From positions 1,901,501-1,965,500 of the forward strand of contig NZ_SAUH01000001.1 of NCBI RefSeq assembly GCF_004193175.1: 64,000 nt of DNA, given 5' to 3'. Below the pieces are notes generated by a model. The model had not been told where the DNA came from. It worked only from the letters and a program-made list of their open reading frames with translations, and made no database searches. The translations under genes and the position numbers were made by a program. Source of the stretch: Streptomyces sp. RFCAC02 (GTDB lineage Bacteria > Actinomycetota > Actinomycetes > Streptomycetales > Streptomycetaceae). This document shows positions 45,297 through 54,214 of this stretch, piece after piece (position 1 is the stretch's first letter; the number at the start of each line of letters is the position of its first letter).

Positions 45297-46586
45297 ATGG
45301 CCCCGGACTCCGGCGACGGCCACGTACTGAGCCGTGAGGAGGCCGACCGCGCCCTGGCGCGGCTGGGCGCCGAGCACGAGGCGATCGAGTCGTCCCTGCT
45401 CGCCCTCCAGGACCACGCCGGCCGCAGGCTGCTGGAGGGCGCCGACCTGGCGGGCGAGACGCGGGCGCGCTGGGCGGACGCCGAGGAGACGGTCACCCGG
45501 CTGTGGCAGTACTTCGACATCGCCAGCGCCGCGCTGCACGCCGCGCGCCGGATCCGGGCGCGGCGCAGGTCGCCGTCCCGCGACGACCTGCGCGAGCTGA
45601 CGGCGCTGCTGACCGGCGACTGCCACGCCGTCCCCGGCATGCCGGGGCGCCTGGTGGAACGCCTCGGCTGGCCCGACCTGGTCGCTCGCATGAACGACGG
45701 CTACGCCCGCGTCCTCGACATGGTGATCGCCGCCGACGCCGTGTGGTCGGCGCTGCCCGCCCGGATAGACCTCCTGGCCGCCGAGCAGCAACGGCTGCGC
45801 GCCCTGGCGCACTCGGTCGGCGTGCGCCCCGGCGCGCACCCGGCGGGCGACGAACTGGCCCGTGTCACCGACGACCTGACCGGGCTGCGCGCCGAGGTGA
45901 TCGCCGACCCGCTGGCGTTCTGGATCGCGGACGGCGGCAGCAGCGCGCCGGGCGGCGGGCGGCCCGACACCGCGCGCTACGACCGGGCGGCCCGCGCGCT
46001 GGACGACATCCGGCGCGAGGTGGACGCGGTCATCGGGGTCCGCAAGGACGCCGAGGAGCGGCTGATCCGGCTGCGTGACGTGCTGTCGCGGGCCGACCGC
46101 ACGCTCGCCGAGGCGCGGCTCGCGCGCGGCGAGGTGCTGGCCAAGATCGCGGCGTCCGAGGTGCCCGCGGTGTCGGGTCCCGCGACCGTGCTGCACGAAC
46201 AGCTCGCGGCGGCCGCCGACTACCGGCGCCGTTCGCTGTGGCACCGGCTGTCCCCGCTGCTGGACGCGCTGGAGGAGCGGGCCGACGAGGAGCTGGAGCG
46301 CGCCCGCGCCTCGCTCGCCGCGGTGACCGCGCCGCTCGCCGTCCGCGCCGAGCTGCGGGGCCGGCTGGACGCGTACCGGGCGAAGGCGGCGCGGTCCGGG
46401 AAGGCGGAGGAGCCGATCCTGATCGAGCGGTACGACGCGGCGCGCCGCCTGCTGTGGACGGCGCCGTGCGACCTGCGGGCCGCGGAGTACGCGGTGCTGC
46501 GGTACCAGGAGGCGACGGCCGAGGCACTGTTCCCCGGCCCGGTCGGCGGGGTCGGGAGCCGCGTCGAGGGAGGTGCGGGCGGATGA
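45297..46586 (+). CDS. Coiled-coil protein of unknown function in the pknG operon
   Basis: 429 residues, soluble, almost entirely helical and rich in Ala, Arg and Glu. Long heptad-like stretches include EEADRALARLGAEHEAIESSLLALQDH, ARALDDIRREVDAVIGVRKDAEERLIRLRDVL and LEERADEELERARASLAAV. No known catalytic motif. GAGGGGAGA precedes ATG 45297, and the stop overlaps the pknG start (ATGA), so its level is coupled to the kinase. A scaffold or adaptor between GlnX/GlnH and PknG is my inference from position only. Confidence 0.78.
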   Translation: MAPDSGDGHVLSREEADRALARLGAEHEAIESSLLALQDHAGRRLLEGADLAGETRARWADAEETVTRLWQYFDIASAALHAARRIRARRRSPSRDDLRELTALLTGDCHAVPGMPGRLVERLGWPDLVARMNDGYARVLDMVIAADAVWSALPARIDLLAAEQQRLRALAHSVGVRPGAHPAGDELARVTDDLTGLRAEVIADPLAFWIADGGSSAPGGGRPDTARYDRAARALDDIRREVDAVIGVRKDAEERLIRLRDVLSRADRTLAEARLARGEVLAKIAASEVPAVSGPATVLHEQLAAAADYRRRSLWHRLSPLLDALEERADEELERARASLAAVTAPLAVRAELRGRLDAYRAKAARSGKAEEPILIERYDAARRLLWTAPCDLRAAEYAVLRYQEATAEALFPGPVGGVGSRVEGGAGG

Positions 46587-49180
46587 ACGAGGGAACGGCG
46601 TGCCAGCGGCCCGGCTGCTCCGGGCAGTACGAGGACGTGGGCGGCGGCGCGCTCTACTGCGACGTGTGCGGCCTGGCCCCCGTGGTGTCGCCCGCGGGCA
46701 TGATCGGCCCGACGACGACCGGGACGACGGGCCGCGCCGGCGCGGGACGGGCGTCCGGCGGGGACTCCGGCGCTTCGGGCGGGGACTCCGGCGGGGCCTC
46801 GGGCCGGGACCCGGACTCCGGCGCCGGCTCGGGTCCCGGCTCCGGTTCGGGACCCGCCTCGGGTCCGACCTCCCGGTCGCAGTACTCGCGGCGTTCGGTG
46901 TCGGGGCGGCTGGCGCGTGCGCGGACCGGCGCCCTGCCCACGCGCTCGGTGCTGGTGCGCTCCCAGCGCTCGGCGAGCGGCGCGTCCGCGCGGTCGCGGC
47001 TCGGCGCCGGCCTGGTGACGGTGCCGCCGGTCCCCCGGCCCGAGCCGCTGACCGCCGTCCTGGAGAACCCGGAGGTGCCCGAGCGCAAGCGGTTCTGCGG
47101 CAACCCGGAGTGCGGCGCGCCCGTGGGCCGTTCGCGCGGATCGCGCCGCGGCCGCACCGAGGGGTTCTGCACCAAGTGCGGCCACCCCTACTCGTTCGTG
47201 CCGAAGCTCCAGCCGGGCGACGTCGTGAAGGACCAGTACGAGATCGCCGGGTGCATCGCGCACGGCGGCATGGGCTGGATCTACCTCGCGATCGACCTGG
47301 CCGTCTCCCGCCGCTGGGTGGTGCTCAAGGGCCTGCTGGACGCGGGCGACGAGGACGCGCGGCAGGCCGCGATCTCGGAGCGGCGCTTCCTCGCCGAGAT
47401 AGAGCACTCCAGCATCGTGCGCATCTACAACTTCGTGGAGCACCTGGACCAGCGCACCGGCAGCGTGGACGGGTACATCGTCATGGAGTACGTCGGCGGC
47501 CGCTCCCTCAAGGACCTGGCCAACGACCGCCGCACGCCGGACGGGCGCCGCGACCCGATGCCGGTGGAGCAGGCGTGCGCGTACGGCATCGAGGCGCTCG
47601 AAGCCCTCGGCTACCTGCACAGCCGCAAGCTGCTCTACTGCGACTTCAAGGTGGACAACGCCATCCAGCAGGGCGACCAGCTCAAGCTGATCGACATGGG
47701 CGCGGTGCGGCGCGAGGACGACCGGCTCAGCCCGGTGTACGGGACGCCCGGCTTCCAGGCGCCCGAGGTGATCGAGATCGGTCCCTCCGTGGCGTCGGAC
47801 CTCTACACGGTGGCGCGGACGCTCGCCGTCCTCACGTTCGACTTCCAGGGCTACACCACCTTCTACGCCGACAGCCTGCCGGACCCGGAGCACGTGGACG
47901 TCTTCCGGGAGTACGAGTCGTTCTACCGGCTGCTGGTGCGGGCGACGGACCCGGACCCGTGGCGGCGGTTCTCGTCGGCGCAGGAGATGGCGGAGCAGCT
48001 CACGGGGGTGCTGCGGGAGATCGTCGCCACGCGGACGGGGCAGCCGCAGCCGGCGCTGTCCGCGCTGTTCGGCCCCGAACCGCGGGTCGTGGACACCGAG
48101 CTGGTGCCGCGCGCGGCGGACGGCGTCTCCACGCTGGGGGAACGCGCCGCCGGCCGCTGGTGGCGCGCGCCGCGGCCGCGGACCGCGCCGCCCGCGGGTC
48201 CCCTGCCGGCCGGCGGCGGACCCGCCCCGCGCACGGTCGTGCCGGACATGCGGCAGACCGTCCTCGCGCTGCCCGCGCCCCGCGTGGACCCGGACGACCC
48301 GAACGCCGGCTTCCTCGCCGGTCTGCTCGCCACGACCGCGCCCGCCGACCTGCTGCACGCCCTGGCGGGCGCACCGGCCGACTCGGTCGAGGTGCGGCTG
48401 CGGGAGCTGCGCGCCCGGCTCGGCATCCCGGGGGACGAGGCGCTGGCGACGGCGGTGGAGCGGATGACGGCGCTCGACGAGTCGTACGGCACCGACTGGC
48501 GCGTGGTCTGGTACCGGGGCCTCGTGGCCCTCGCGACGGGCGACTGGGAGACGGCGGCGCTGTCGTTCGACGCGGTGTACGACGCGTTCCCCGGCGAGGT
48601 GGCGCCGAAGCTGGCGCTCGCCGTGTGCGCCGAGGTGCTGGGCCAGCTCGACAACGCGGCCGACTACTACGCCCTCGTGTGGACGACCGATCCGAGCCAT
48701 GTGAGCGCCGGCTTCGGCCTGGCGCGGGTGCGCCTGGCCACCGGCAACCGGGCCGGCGCGGTGCGCGCCCTCGAGTCCGTGCCCGAGACCTCGGCGCACT
48801 GGACGGCGGCACGCGTGGCGGCCGTACGGGCTCGGCTGCGGCAGCGGGATCCGCGCGAGGACCTGCTGCCGGACCTGCTGGCGGCCGGCGCCGAGGTGGA
48901 TGGTCTGCGGGCCGCCGGTCTGGAACCATGGCTGGGCGAACAACTGTCCTGTGAAGTGCTGGGGTCCGCGCTCGACTGGGTACTGGCCGGTTCGGGCGGC
49001 CCGTCCCGGCCGGGAAGTGATCCTCCACGACGCCTGCTGGGCGGCCCGCTGGACGAGACCGGGATCAGGCTCGGCCTGGAACGGTCCTACCGACGGCTCG
49101 CCCGGCTGGCGCCGACCAGTGACGAACGGACCGAACTGGTGGAGGCGGCCAACCGCTTCCGCCCGAAAACATGGGTGTGA
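46583..49180 (+). CDS. pknG: PknG-type serine/threonine protein kinase
   Basis: 865 residues. First zinc ribbon CQRPGCSG...YCDVCG (residues about 7-30), a Ser/Gly linker, then a rubredoxin-like ribbon CGNPECGAP...CTKCGHPY. The kinase domain has the Gly loop AHGGMGWIY, Lys249 (VVLKGL), catalytic Asp354 in YCDFKVDN (Lys356, Asn359) and metal Asp371 in LIDMGAV (DMG for DFG; M. tuberculosis PknG has DLG). TPR-like helices fill the C-terminus (YRGLVALATGDWETAALSF). In mycobacteria PknG phosphorylates the FHA protein GarA to control glutamate metabolism. Coupled to the genes on both sides. Confidence 0.94.
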   Translation: MNEGTACQRPGCSGQYEDVGGGALYCDVCGLAPVVSPAGMIGPTTTGTTGRAGAGRASGGDSGASGGDSGGASGRDPDSGAGSGPGSGSGPASGPTSRSQYSRRSVSGRLARARTGALPTRSVLVRSQRSASGASARSRLGAGLVTVPPVPRPEPLTAVLENPEVPERKRFCGNPECGAPVGRSRGSRRGRTEGFCTKCGHPYSFVPKLQPGDVVKDQYEIAGCIAHGGMGWIYLAIDLAVSRRWVVLKGLLDAGDEDARQAAISERRFLAEIEHSSIVRIYNFVEHLDQRTGSVDGYIVMEYVGGRSLKDLANDRRTPDGRRDPMPVEQACAYGIEALEALGYLHSRKLLYCDFKVDNAIQQGDQLKLIDMGAVRREDDRLSPVYGTPGFQAPEVIEIGPSVASDLYTVARTLAVLTFDFQGYTTFYADSLPDPEHVDVFREYESFYRLLVRATDPDPWRRFSSAQEMAEQLTGVLREIVATRTGQPQPALSALFGPEPRVVDTELVPRAADGVSTLGERAAGRWWRAPRPRTAPPAGPLPAGGGPAPRTVVPDMRQTVLALPAPRVDPDDPNAGFLAGLLATTAPADLLHALAGAPADSVEVRLRELRARLGIPGDEALATAVERMTALDESYGTDWRVVWYRGLVALATGDWETAALSFDAVYDAFPGEVAPKLALAVCAEVLGQLDNAADYYALVWTTDPSHVSAGFGLARVRLATGNRAGAVRALESVPETSAHWTAARVAAVRARLRQRDPREDLLPDLLAAGAEVDGLRAAGLEPWLGEQLSCEVLGSALDWVLAGSGGPSRPGSDPPRRLLGGPLDETGIRLGLERSYRRLARLAPTSDERTELVEAANRFRPKTWV

Positions 49181-50834
49181 CGATGCCGCAGCTCGACCAA
49201 CTCTCCGCCTGCCCCGGCTGCGGGGAACCCCTGGAGGACGACGACCGCTTCTGCGGTGTCTGCGGCACGGACCTGCGGGTGACGCCCCCGACGGCGTACA
49301 CGCCCACCGAGCACGACTTCCGTATCCGGCCTCCCGCGCCGGCGGACGGCGGTCCGGGGTACGGCGCTCCGCCGCCACCGGCTGCCCCGCAGCCGCCCGC
49401 GCCTCCGGGCCCCGGGCAGCAGGCACCGCCCGCGCCCGCCTTCGGGACGGCCCCCCGGCACCCGGACCAGGGCCACGCCGCCCCCGGCCACCCGCAGGCC
49501 CCCGGCTACGGCGCCCCCGGCTCCGGACAGCAGCCGCCCGTGCCACCGGCGCCCGGCTACGGCGCCGCGCCCCCGGCACCCGGCCACGCGCCGGAGCCGC
49601 AGGCACCGGGCTACGGCGCGCCCGCCGCCGAACAGCGCCCGCCCGCGCCCCACCCGCCGGCACCGCCCGCCGGCACGGGACACCAGCCACCCCACCCCGC
49701 CACGCACAGGAACCGCAGGCGCCGGGCTACGGCGCGCCCGTCGCCGAACAGCGCCCGCCCGCGCCCCACCCGCCGGCCGCTCCCGACCCCGGCACCGCGC
49801 CCCCGGCGGCACCCCCCGCGCCGCCGCGCTGGGCCGACCCGCGGACCGGCCCCGTACCGCCGCCCGATCCGCGCGCCGCCCAGGCCTCGCCGCCGCCCCG
49901 CGAGGCACCGCGCCCGGCCTGCGTGCTCTGCGGCACCGGCCGGGTGGACGCCGACGGCTACTGCGCCGAGTGCGGCCGCGCCCAGCCCGCGGCCCGCGAC
50001 CACGTGGAGCGCGCCCTCGGCGGCGTCGCCGCCGTCAGCGACCTCGGCCGCAGGCACCACCGCAACGAGGACGCGTTCACCGTCTCCGCCACCGCCCTCC
50101 CGGACGGCTCGCCCGCCGTCATGGCGATCGTGTGCGACGGCGTGTCGTCCTCCACCCGGCCCGACGACGCCTCCGCCGCCGCGGCCGAGGCCGCCGTCGA
50201 AGCGCTGTCGTCCCTGCTGCCCCGGGGCGTCCCCGGGCCGCGCGCGATGAACGACGCGCTCGTGTCGGCCGCCGACGCGGTCAGCGCGCTCGCCGGGACG
50301 ACCGCGCCCGAGCCGGGCCGCAACTCCCCCGCCTGCACGATCGTCGGCGCCGTCGCGGCCGGCCGCCTGCTGACCGTGGGCTGGATCGGCGACAGCCGCG
50401 CCTACTGGGTGCCCGAGGAGCCCGGCGCGCCGGCCGCCCGCCTCACCGAGGACGACTCGTGGGCCGCCCAGATGGTGGCCGCCGGACTGCTGAGCGAGGC
50501 GGAGGCCATGAGCGACCACCGCGCCCACGCCATCACCGCCTGGCTCGGCGCCGACGCGGTCGAGATCGAGCCGCACACCGCCTCGTTCGAGCCGGACCGG
50601 CCGGGCGTCGTCATCGTCTGCACCGACGGCCTGTGGAACTACGCCGACGCCGCCGACGACATGGCGCGCCTGGTCCCCGCCGGCGCGCGGACCGCCCCGC
50701 TGGAGACGGCGCGCGGGCTCGTCAGGTACGCCCTGGAGTCCGGCGGCCACGACAACGTGACGGTGGCCGTCATCCCGTTCCCGACCCACCGGTCCGACGG
50801 CGCGGGCCCGCCCGGCGCCGCCGCGTCCGCCTGA
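49177..50834 (+). CDS. PP2C-type phosphatase with N-terminal zinc ribbon (apparent frameshift)
   Basis: The start GTG 49177 overlaps the pknG stop (GTGA). Frame one encodes CPGCGEP...RFCGVCG and a PG-rich linker with GYGAP and PAPHPP repeats. Near 49690-49702 the linker repeats continue in the -1 frame (HAQEPQAPGYGAPVAEQRPP), then a second ribbon CVLCGTG...YCAECG and a complete PP2C domain: RHHRNEDAF, VCDGVSSS, WIGDSRAYWV, CTDGLWNY and GGHDNVTV. Adding one base restores a single protein of about 550 residues. All metal-binding Asp residues are present, so the phosphatase was recently functional. It probably opposes PknG. Confidence 0.85.
49690..49702 (+). other. Apparent -1 frameshift site in the PP2C gene
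   Basis: Reading CACCCCGCCACGCACAGG, one G fewer than CACCCCGGCCACGCACAG would require. The upstream unit of the same linker (GHAPEPQAPGYGAPAAEQ) shows what the downstream copy should read. The single missing base lies in a GC-rich repeat prone to sequencing error. Confidence 0.75.
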
Positions 50835-50857
50835 CCGGCCGGGGGGGGAGCGATCGG

Positions 50858-52231
50858 ATGGCCGCGACCGGGCACGGACAGCCGTTCGGCGTCGAGGTGT
50901 TCCAGAACGAGTACCTGCCCGAGGGCGCGCACGAGGTGAACGCCGTGGTCACCGTCACGGCCACCGGCGGGGCCGCGGGCGCGGCGGCGGGCACGGGGCC
51001 GCCGGCGGCCGTCGTGATCCTGCTGGACACCTCGGGCTCCATGGCGTACCCGGAGACCAAGCTGCGGTACGCCCGCGAGGCGACGGCTGCGGCCATCGGG
51101 ACGCTGCCGGACGGCGTGGCGTTCGCCGTCGTCGCGGGCACCCACCGCGCCACCGAGATCTACCCGGGCGGCGGCGCCCTCGCCGTCGCCGGTGCCGGGA
51201 CCCGCGCCGGCGCCACCGCGGCGCTGCGGCGGCTGACCGCGGACGGCGGCACGGCCATCGGCACCTGGCTCACCCTCGCCGCCCGCCTCCTGGGCACGAC
51301 GACGGCGCCCGTCCGGCACGCGATCCTCCTCACCGACGGCCGCAACGAGCACGAGTCCCCGGACGACCTGAGCGCCGCGCTGACCGCCTGCGCCGGCCTC
51401 CTCACGTGCGACGCGCGCGGCGTCGGCACGGACTGGGAGGTCGCCGAGGTCACCGGGATCGCCGACGCCCTGCTCGGCACCGCCGACATCGTGGCGGGAC
51501 CCGAGGGCCTCGCGCGCGACTTCACCGCCATGATGACGGCCGCGACGGGCAAGGAGACCGGCGACGTCGCGCTGCGCGTGTGGACGCCGCGGGGCGCGTC
51601 CGTCCGGTTCCTGAAGCAGGTCGCGCCGTCCGTGTCCGACCTGACGGGCCGGCGCGCCGATGTGCCGCCCCGCGCCGGCGACTACCCCACCGGCTCGTGG
51701 GGTGCCGACGAGAGCCGCGACTACCACCTGTGCGTGGACGTCCCGGCGGCGGCGATCGGCGAGGAGATGCTCGCGGCGCGCGTCTCCCTGGTCCTGCGCG
51801 ACCCGGCGGCTCCCGCCGGGCCGCCCGCGACGGTGCTCGGCCAGGGCCTCGTCCGCGCCGTGTGGACGGACGACGTGACGGCCACCACGGGCATCAACCC
51901 GCATGTGGCGCACTACACGGGCCAGGCGGAGCTGGCCGAGCAGATCCGCGAGGGGCTGCGGCTGCGCGCGGCCGGTGACGTGTTCGGCGCGACCGCCCGC
52001 CTCGGCCGGGCCGTCCGCCTCGCCCACGCCTCGGGCAACGAGGCCACCGCGAAACTGCTGGCGGCGGTGGTGGACGTGGAGGACGCGGCGACGGGTACTG
52101 TTCGACTGAAGACCGCGGTCAGTCGAACCGATGAGATGACACTGGCCACACGCTCCACGCGGTCCGTCAGAGTGAAGAAGAAGTCGCACGACGCGAGAGA
52201 AGAAGCCGAGCCGAGCAGCGAAGCCGAGTGA
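50858..52231 (+). CDS. VWA-domain protein with Thr-rich basic tail
   Basis: 457 residues from ATG 50858 (GGGGGGGAG upstream). The von Willebrand A domain has an intact MIDAS: DTSGSM (Asp57, Ser59, Ser61), the Thr loop (TADGGTAIGTWL) and ILLTDGRNEH. No signal peptide, so cytoplasmic. A second beta-rich domain follows (DVALRVWTPRGASVRFLKQ), then helices LAEQIREGLRLRAAGDVFGATARLGRAV, and a tail DEMTLATRSTRSVRVKKKSH with several Thr/Ser in a basic setting. Placed between phosphatase and FHA genes it is a candidate phospho-scaffold. Confidence 0.88.
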   Translation: MAATGHGQPFGVEVFQNEYLPEGAHEVNAVVTVTATGGAAGAAAGTGPPAAVVILLDTSGSMAYPETKLRYAREATAAAIGTLPDGVAFAVVAGTHRATEIYPGGGALAVAGAGTRAGATAALRRLTADGGTAIGTWLTLAARLLGTTTAPVRHAILLTDGRNEHESPDDLSAALTACAGLLTCDARGVGTDWEVAEVTGIADALLGTADIVAGPEGLARDFTAMMTAATGKETGDVALRVWTPRGASVRFLKQVAPSVSDLTGRRADVPPRAGDYPTGSWGADESRDYHLCVDVPAAAIGEEMLAARVSLVLRDPAAPAGPPATVLGQGLVRAVWTDDVTATTGINPHVAHYTGQAELAEQIREGLRLRAAGDVFGATARLGRAVRLAHASGNEATAKLLAAVVDVEDAATGTVRLKTAVSRTDEMTLATRSTRSVRVKKKSHDAREEAEPSSEAE

Positions 52232-52261
52232 CGACGACGCGACGTAAGGGGAGGCAGTCAC

Positions 52262-53436
52262 ATGCCGACTTGCCCGAACGGCCACCAGTCGGCGGCCGAT
52301 GACTGGTGCGAGGTGTGCGGGCACCGCATCCTCGCCGCCTCCGGGGGAATGCCCGCGCCGCCACCGCCGCCCGGCGGCGGGTACGGCGGCCCGCCCGCGC
52401 CGCCGCCACCCCCGTGGCCCGGCGCGCCGGGCGGCGGACACCAGCCGCCGCCCTACCCGGGCCAGCCGCAGCACGGTCAGCAGCCCCCGGGTCCGCCCCC
52501 GCACGTCCCCGGCCAGCACGGCCAGCCGGGTCAGCACGGCCAGCCGGGTCAGCACGGCCAGCACGGCGCGCCGTCCCCGTGGGGTGACCCGGCTCCCGCC
52601 ACCGCGCCGATGCCGCACATACCGCAGCCGGGCCGGCCGGGGGACGGACACGGCCCGGCGGGTGAGCGCTGTCCGCAGTGCGGCACGCCCCGCGAGGGGC
52701 AGGCGCCGTTCTGCGAGGAGTGCCGCTTCAACTTCCTCACCAACGCGCCCACCGCCTACATGCCGCCGGTGCCCTCCGGCGGCCGGCCGCCCGCGCACGG
52801 CGACTTCGGCGGCGCCGCCCCGTCCGCCGCGCCGCCGGCCGCTCCCCCGGCGGCACCGCCCGCCGCCCCGGCGGTTACCGGCCGAGCGGCGACTGGCCCC
52901 TGCCGCCCCCCGCCGGGCCGCAGGGCGGCGGCCCGCACGGCGGCGCCCCCCAGCCCGGCCACCAGCCGCCCCCGTGGCCCGGCGCGCCCTCGGCGCCCGG
53001 CGGCCCCGGCGGCCCGCCCGACCAGCGGTCCGGCACCTGGCACGTCTCGATCGGCACCGACGCCCAGTACTTCGCCGCGATGATGCGCCGCTCCGGCCCC
53101 GAGGCCGCGCAGCTCAGCCTGCCCGCGTACGCGCCGGACCAGCAGATGCCGCTGACCGGACCGCAGGTCACCATCGGCCGGCGCCGCCAGTCCACCGGCG
53201 AGTCGCCCGACATCGACCTGTCGCGTCCGCCGGAGGACCCGGGCGTCTCCCACCAGCACGCCGTCCTCGTCCAGCAGAACGACGGCGGCTGGGCCGTCAT
53301 CGACCAGGACTCGACCAACGGCACCACCGTCAACATGGCCGAGGACCCCATCCAGCCGTTCGTCCCTGTGCCGCTGAACGAGGGCGACCGCGTCCACATC
53401 GGCGCCTGGACCACCCTGACGCTGTACCGCAACTGA
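52262..53436 (+). CDS. FHA-domain protein with zinc ribbons (apparent frameshift)
   Basis: ATG 52262 follows AGGGGAGG. Frame one encodes a zinc ribbon (CPNGHQSAADDWCEVCG), a long Pro/Gly linker with QPGQHG repeats, and a second ribbon (CPQCGTPREGQAPFCEECRFNF). Around 52861-52870 the coherent sequence moves to the -1 frame: GGYRPSGDWPLPPP, then the FHA domain with VTIGRRRQSTGESPDIDL, GVSHQHAVLVQ, WAVIDQDSTNGTTVN and LNEGDRVHIGAWTTLTL. The phosphothreonine-binding Arg/Ser/Asn pattern is intact. One extra C in the CCCC run would restore a single protein of about 391 residues. Likely reader of PknG-dependent phosphorylation. Confidence 0.83.
52861..52870 (+). other. Apparent -1 frameshift site in the FHA gene
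   Basis: In CGCCGCCCCGGCGG one more C gives GCC GCC CCC GGC GGT TAC and joins the zinc-ribbon/linker frame to the FHA frame. Same direction and same kind of setting (GC-rich Pro linker) as the PP2C frameshift 3.2 kb upstream. Confidence 0.75.
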
Positions 53437-53479
53437 CCCGACGCCCCCGGACACCCCGGCAGCGCATAGCATTCCGGAC

Positions 53480-54214
53480 GTGACAGACGACATACCCGCG
53501 ATCGCGGTCGAAGGACTGCGCAAGCGGTACGGGGACGTGCAAGCCGTCGACGGCGTGACGTTCGAGGTGGGCCGTGGCGAGTTCTACGGCATCCTCGGAC
53601 CGAACGGCGCCGGCAAGACCACCACACTGGAGATTGTCGAGGGGCTGCGCGAGCCCGACGAGGGGACCGCCCGGCTCCTCGGCGAACCCTCCTGGCCGCG
53701 CAACCCCGCGCTCCTGCGCCGGATCGGGGTGCAGCTCCAGGCGTCGGCCTTCTTCGACAAGCTGACCGCCCGCGAGCAGATCCACACGTTCGCCGCCCTC
53801 TACGGCGTCACGCCGGAGCGGGCCGACGCCATGCTTGCGAGCGTCGGCCTCACCGAGAAGCGCGACGTGCGGGACGACAAGCTGTCCGGCGGCCAGGCGC
53901 AGCGGCTGTCCATCGCCTGCGCGCTGGTGCACGACCCCGAACTCGTCTTCCTCGACGAGCCGACGACCGGCCTCGACCCGCAGGCCCGGCGCAACCTGTG
54001 GGACCTCCTGCGCGGCATCAACTCGGCCGGCCGCACCGTGGTGCTCACCACCCACTACCTCGACGAGGCCCAGATTCTCTGCGACCGCGTCGCCATCATG
54101 GACGCCGGCCGCGTCCTGACCGTGGGCCGCCCCGCCGACCTGATCGAGCAGTACGGCGTCGCCTCGCTGGAGGACGTCTTCCTGCAGCTCACCGGACGGG
54201 AGTACCGCGAGTGA
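53480..54214 (+). CDS. ABC-2 type exporter, ATP-binding protein
   Basis: 244 residues from GTG 53480. Walker A GPNGAGKTTTLE, Q-loop VQLQASAFF, signature LSGGQAQRLS, Walker B LVFLDEPTTGLD and switch His in LTTHYLDEA are all present. The C-terminal [18 protein letters not shown] is typical of drug/antibiotic exporter ATPases (DrrA/NodI-like). It is coupled by GTGA to the permease gene. It follows the FHA gene by 43 bases with no terminator between, so it may belong to the same transcript; its substrate is unknown. Confidence 0.93.
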   Translation: MTDDIPAIAVEGLRKRYGDVQAVDGVTFEVGRGEFYGILGPNGAGKTTTLEIVEGLREPDEGTARLLGEPSWPRNPALLRRIGVQLQASAFFDKLTAREQIHTFAALYGVTPERADAMLASVGLTEKRDVRDDKLSGGQAQRLSIACALVHDPELVFLDEPTTGLDPQARRNLWDLLRGINSAGRTVVLTTHYLDEAQILCDRVAIMDAGRVLTVGRPADLIEQYGVASLEDVFLQLTGREYRE

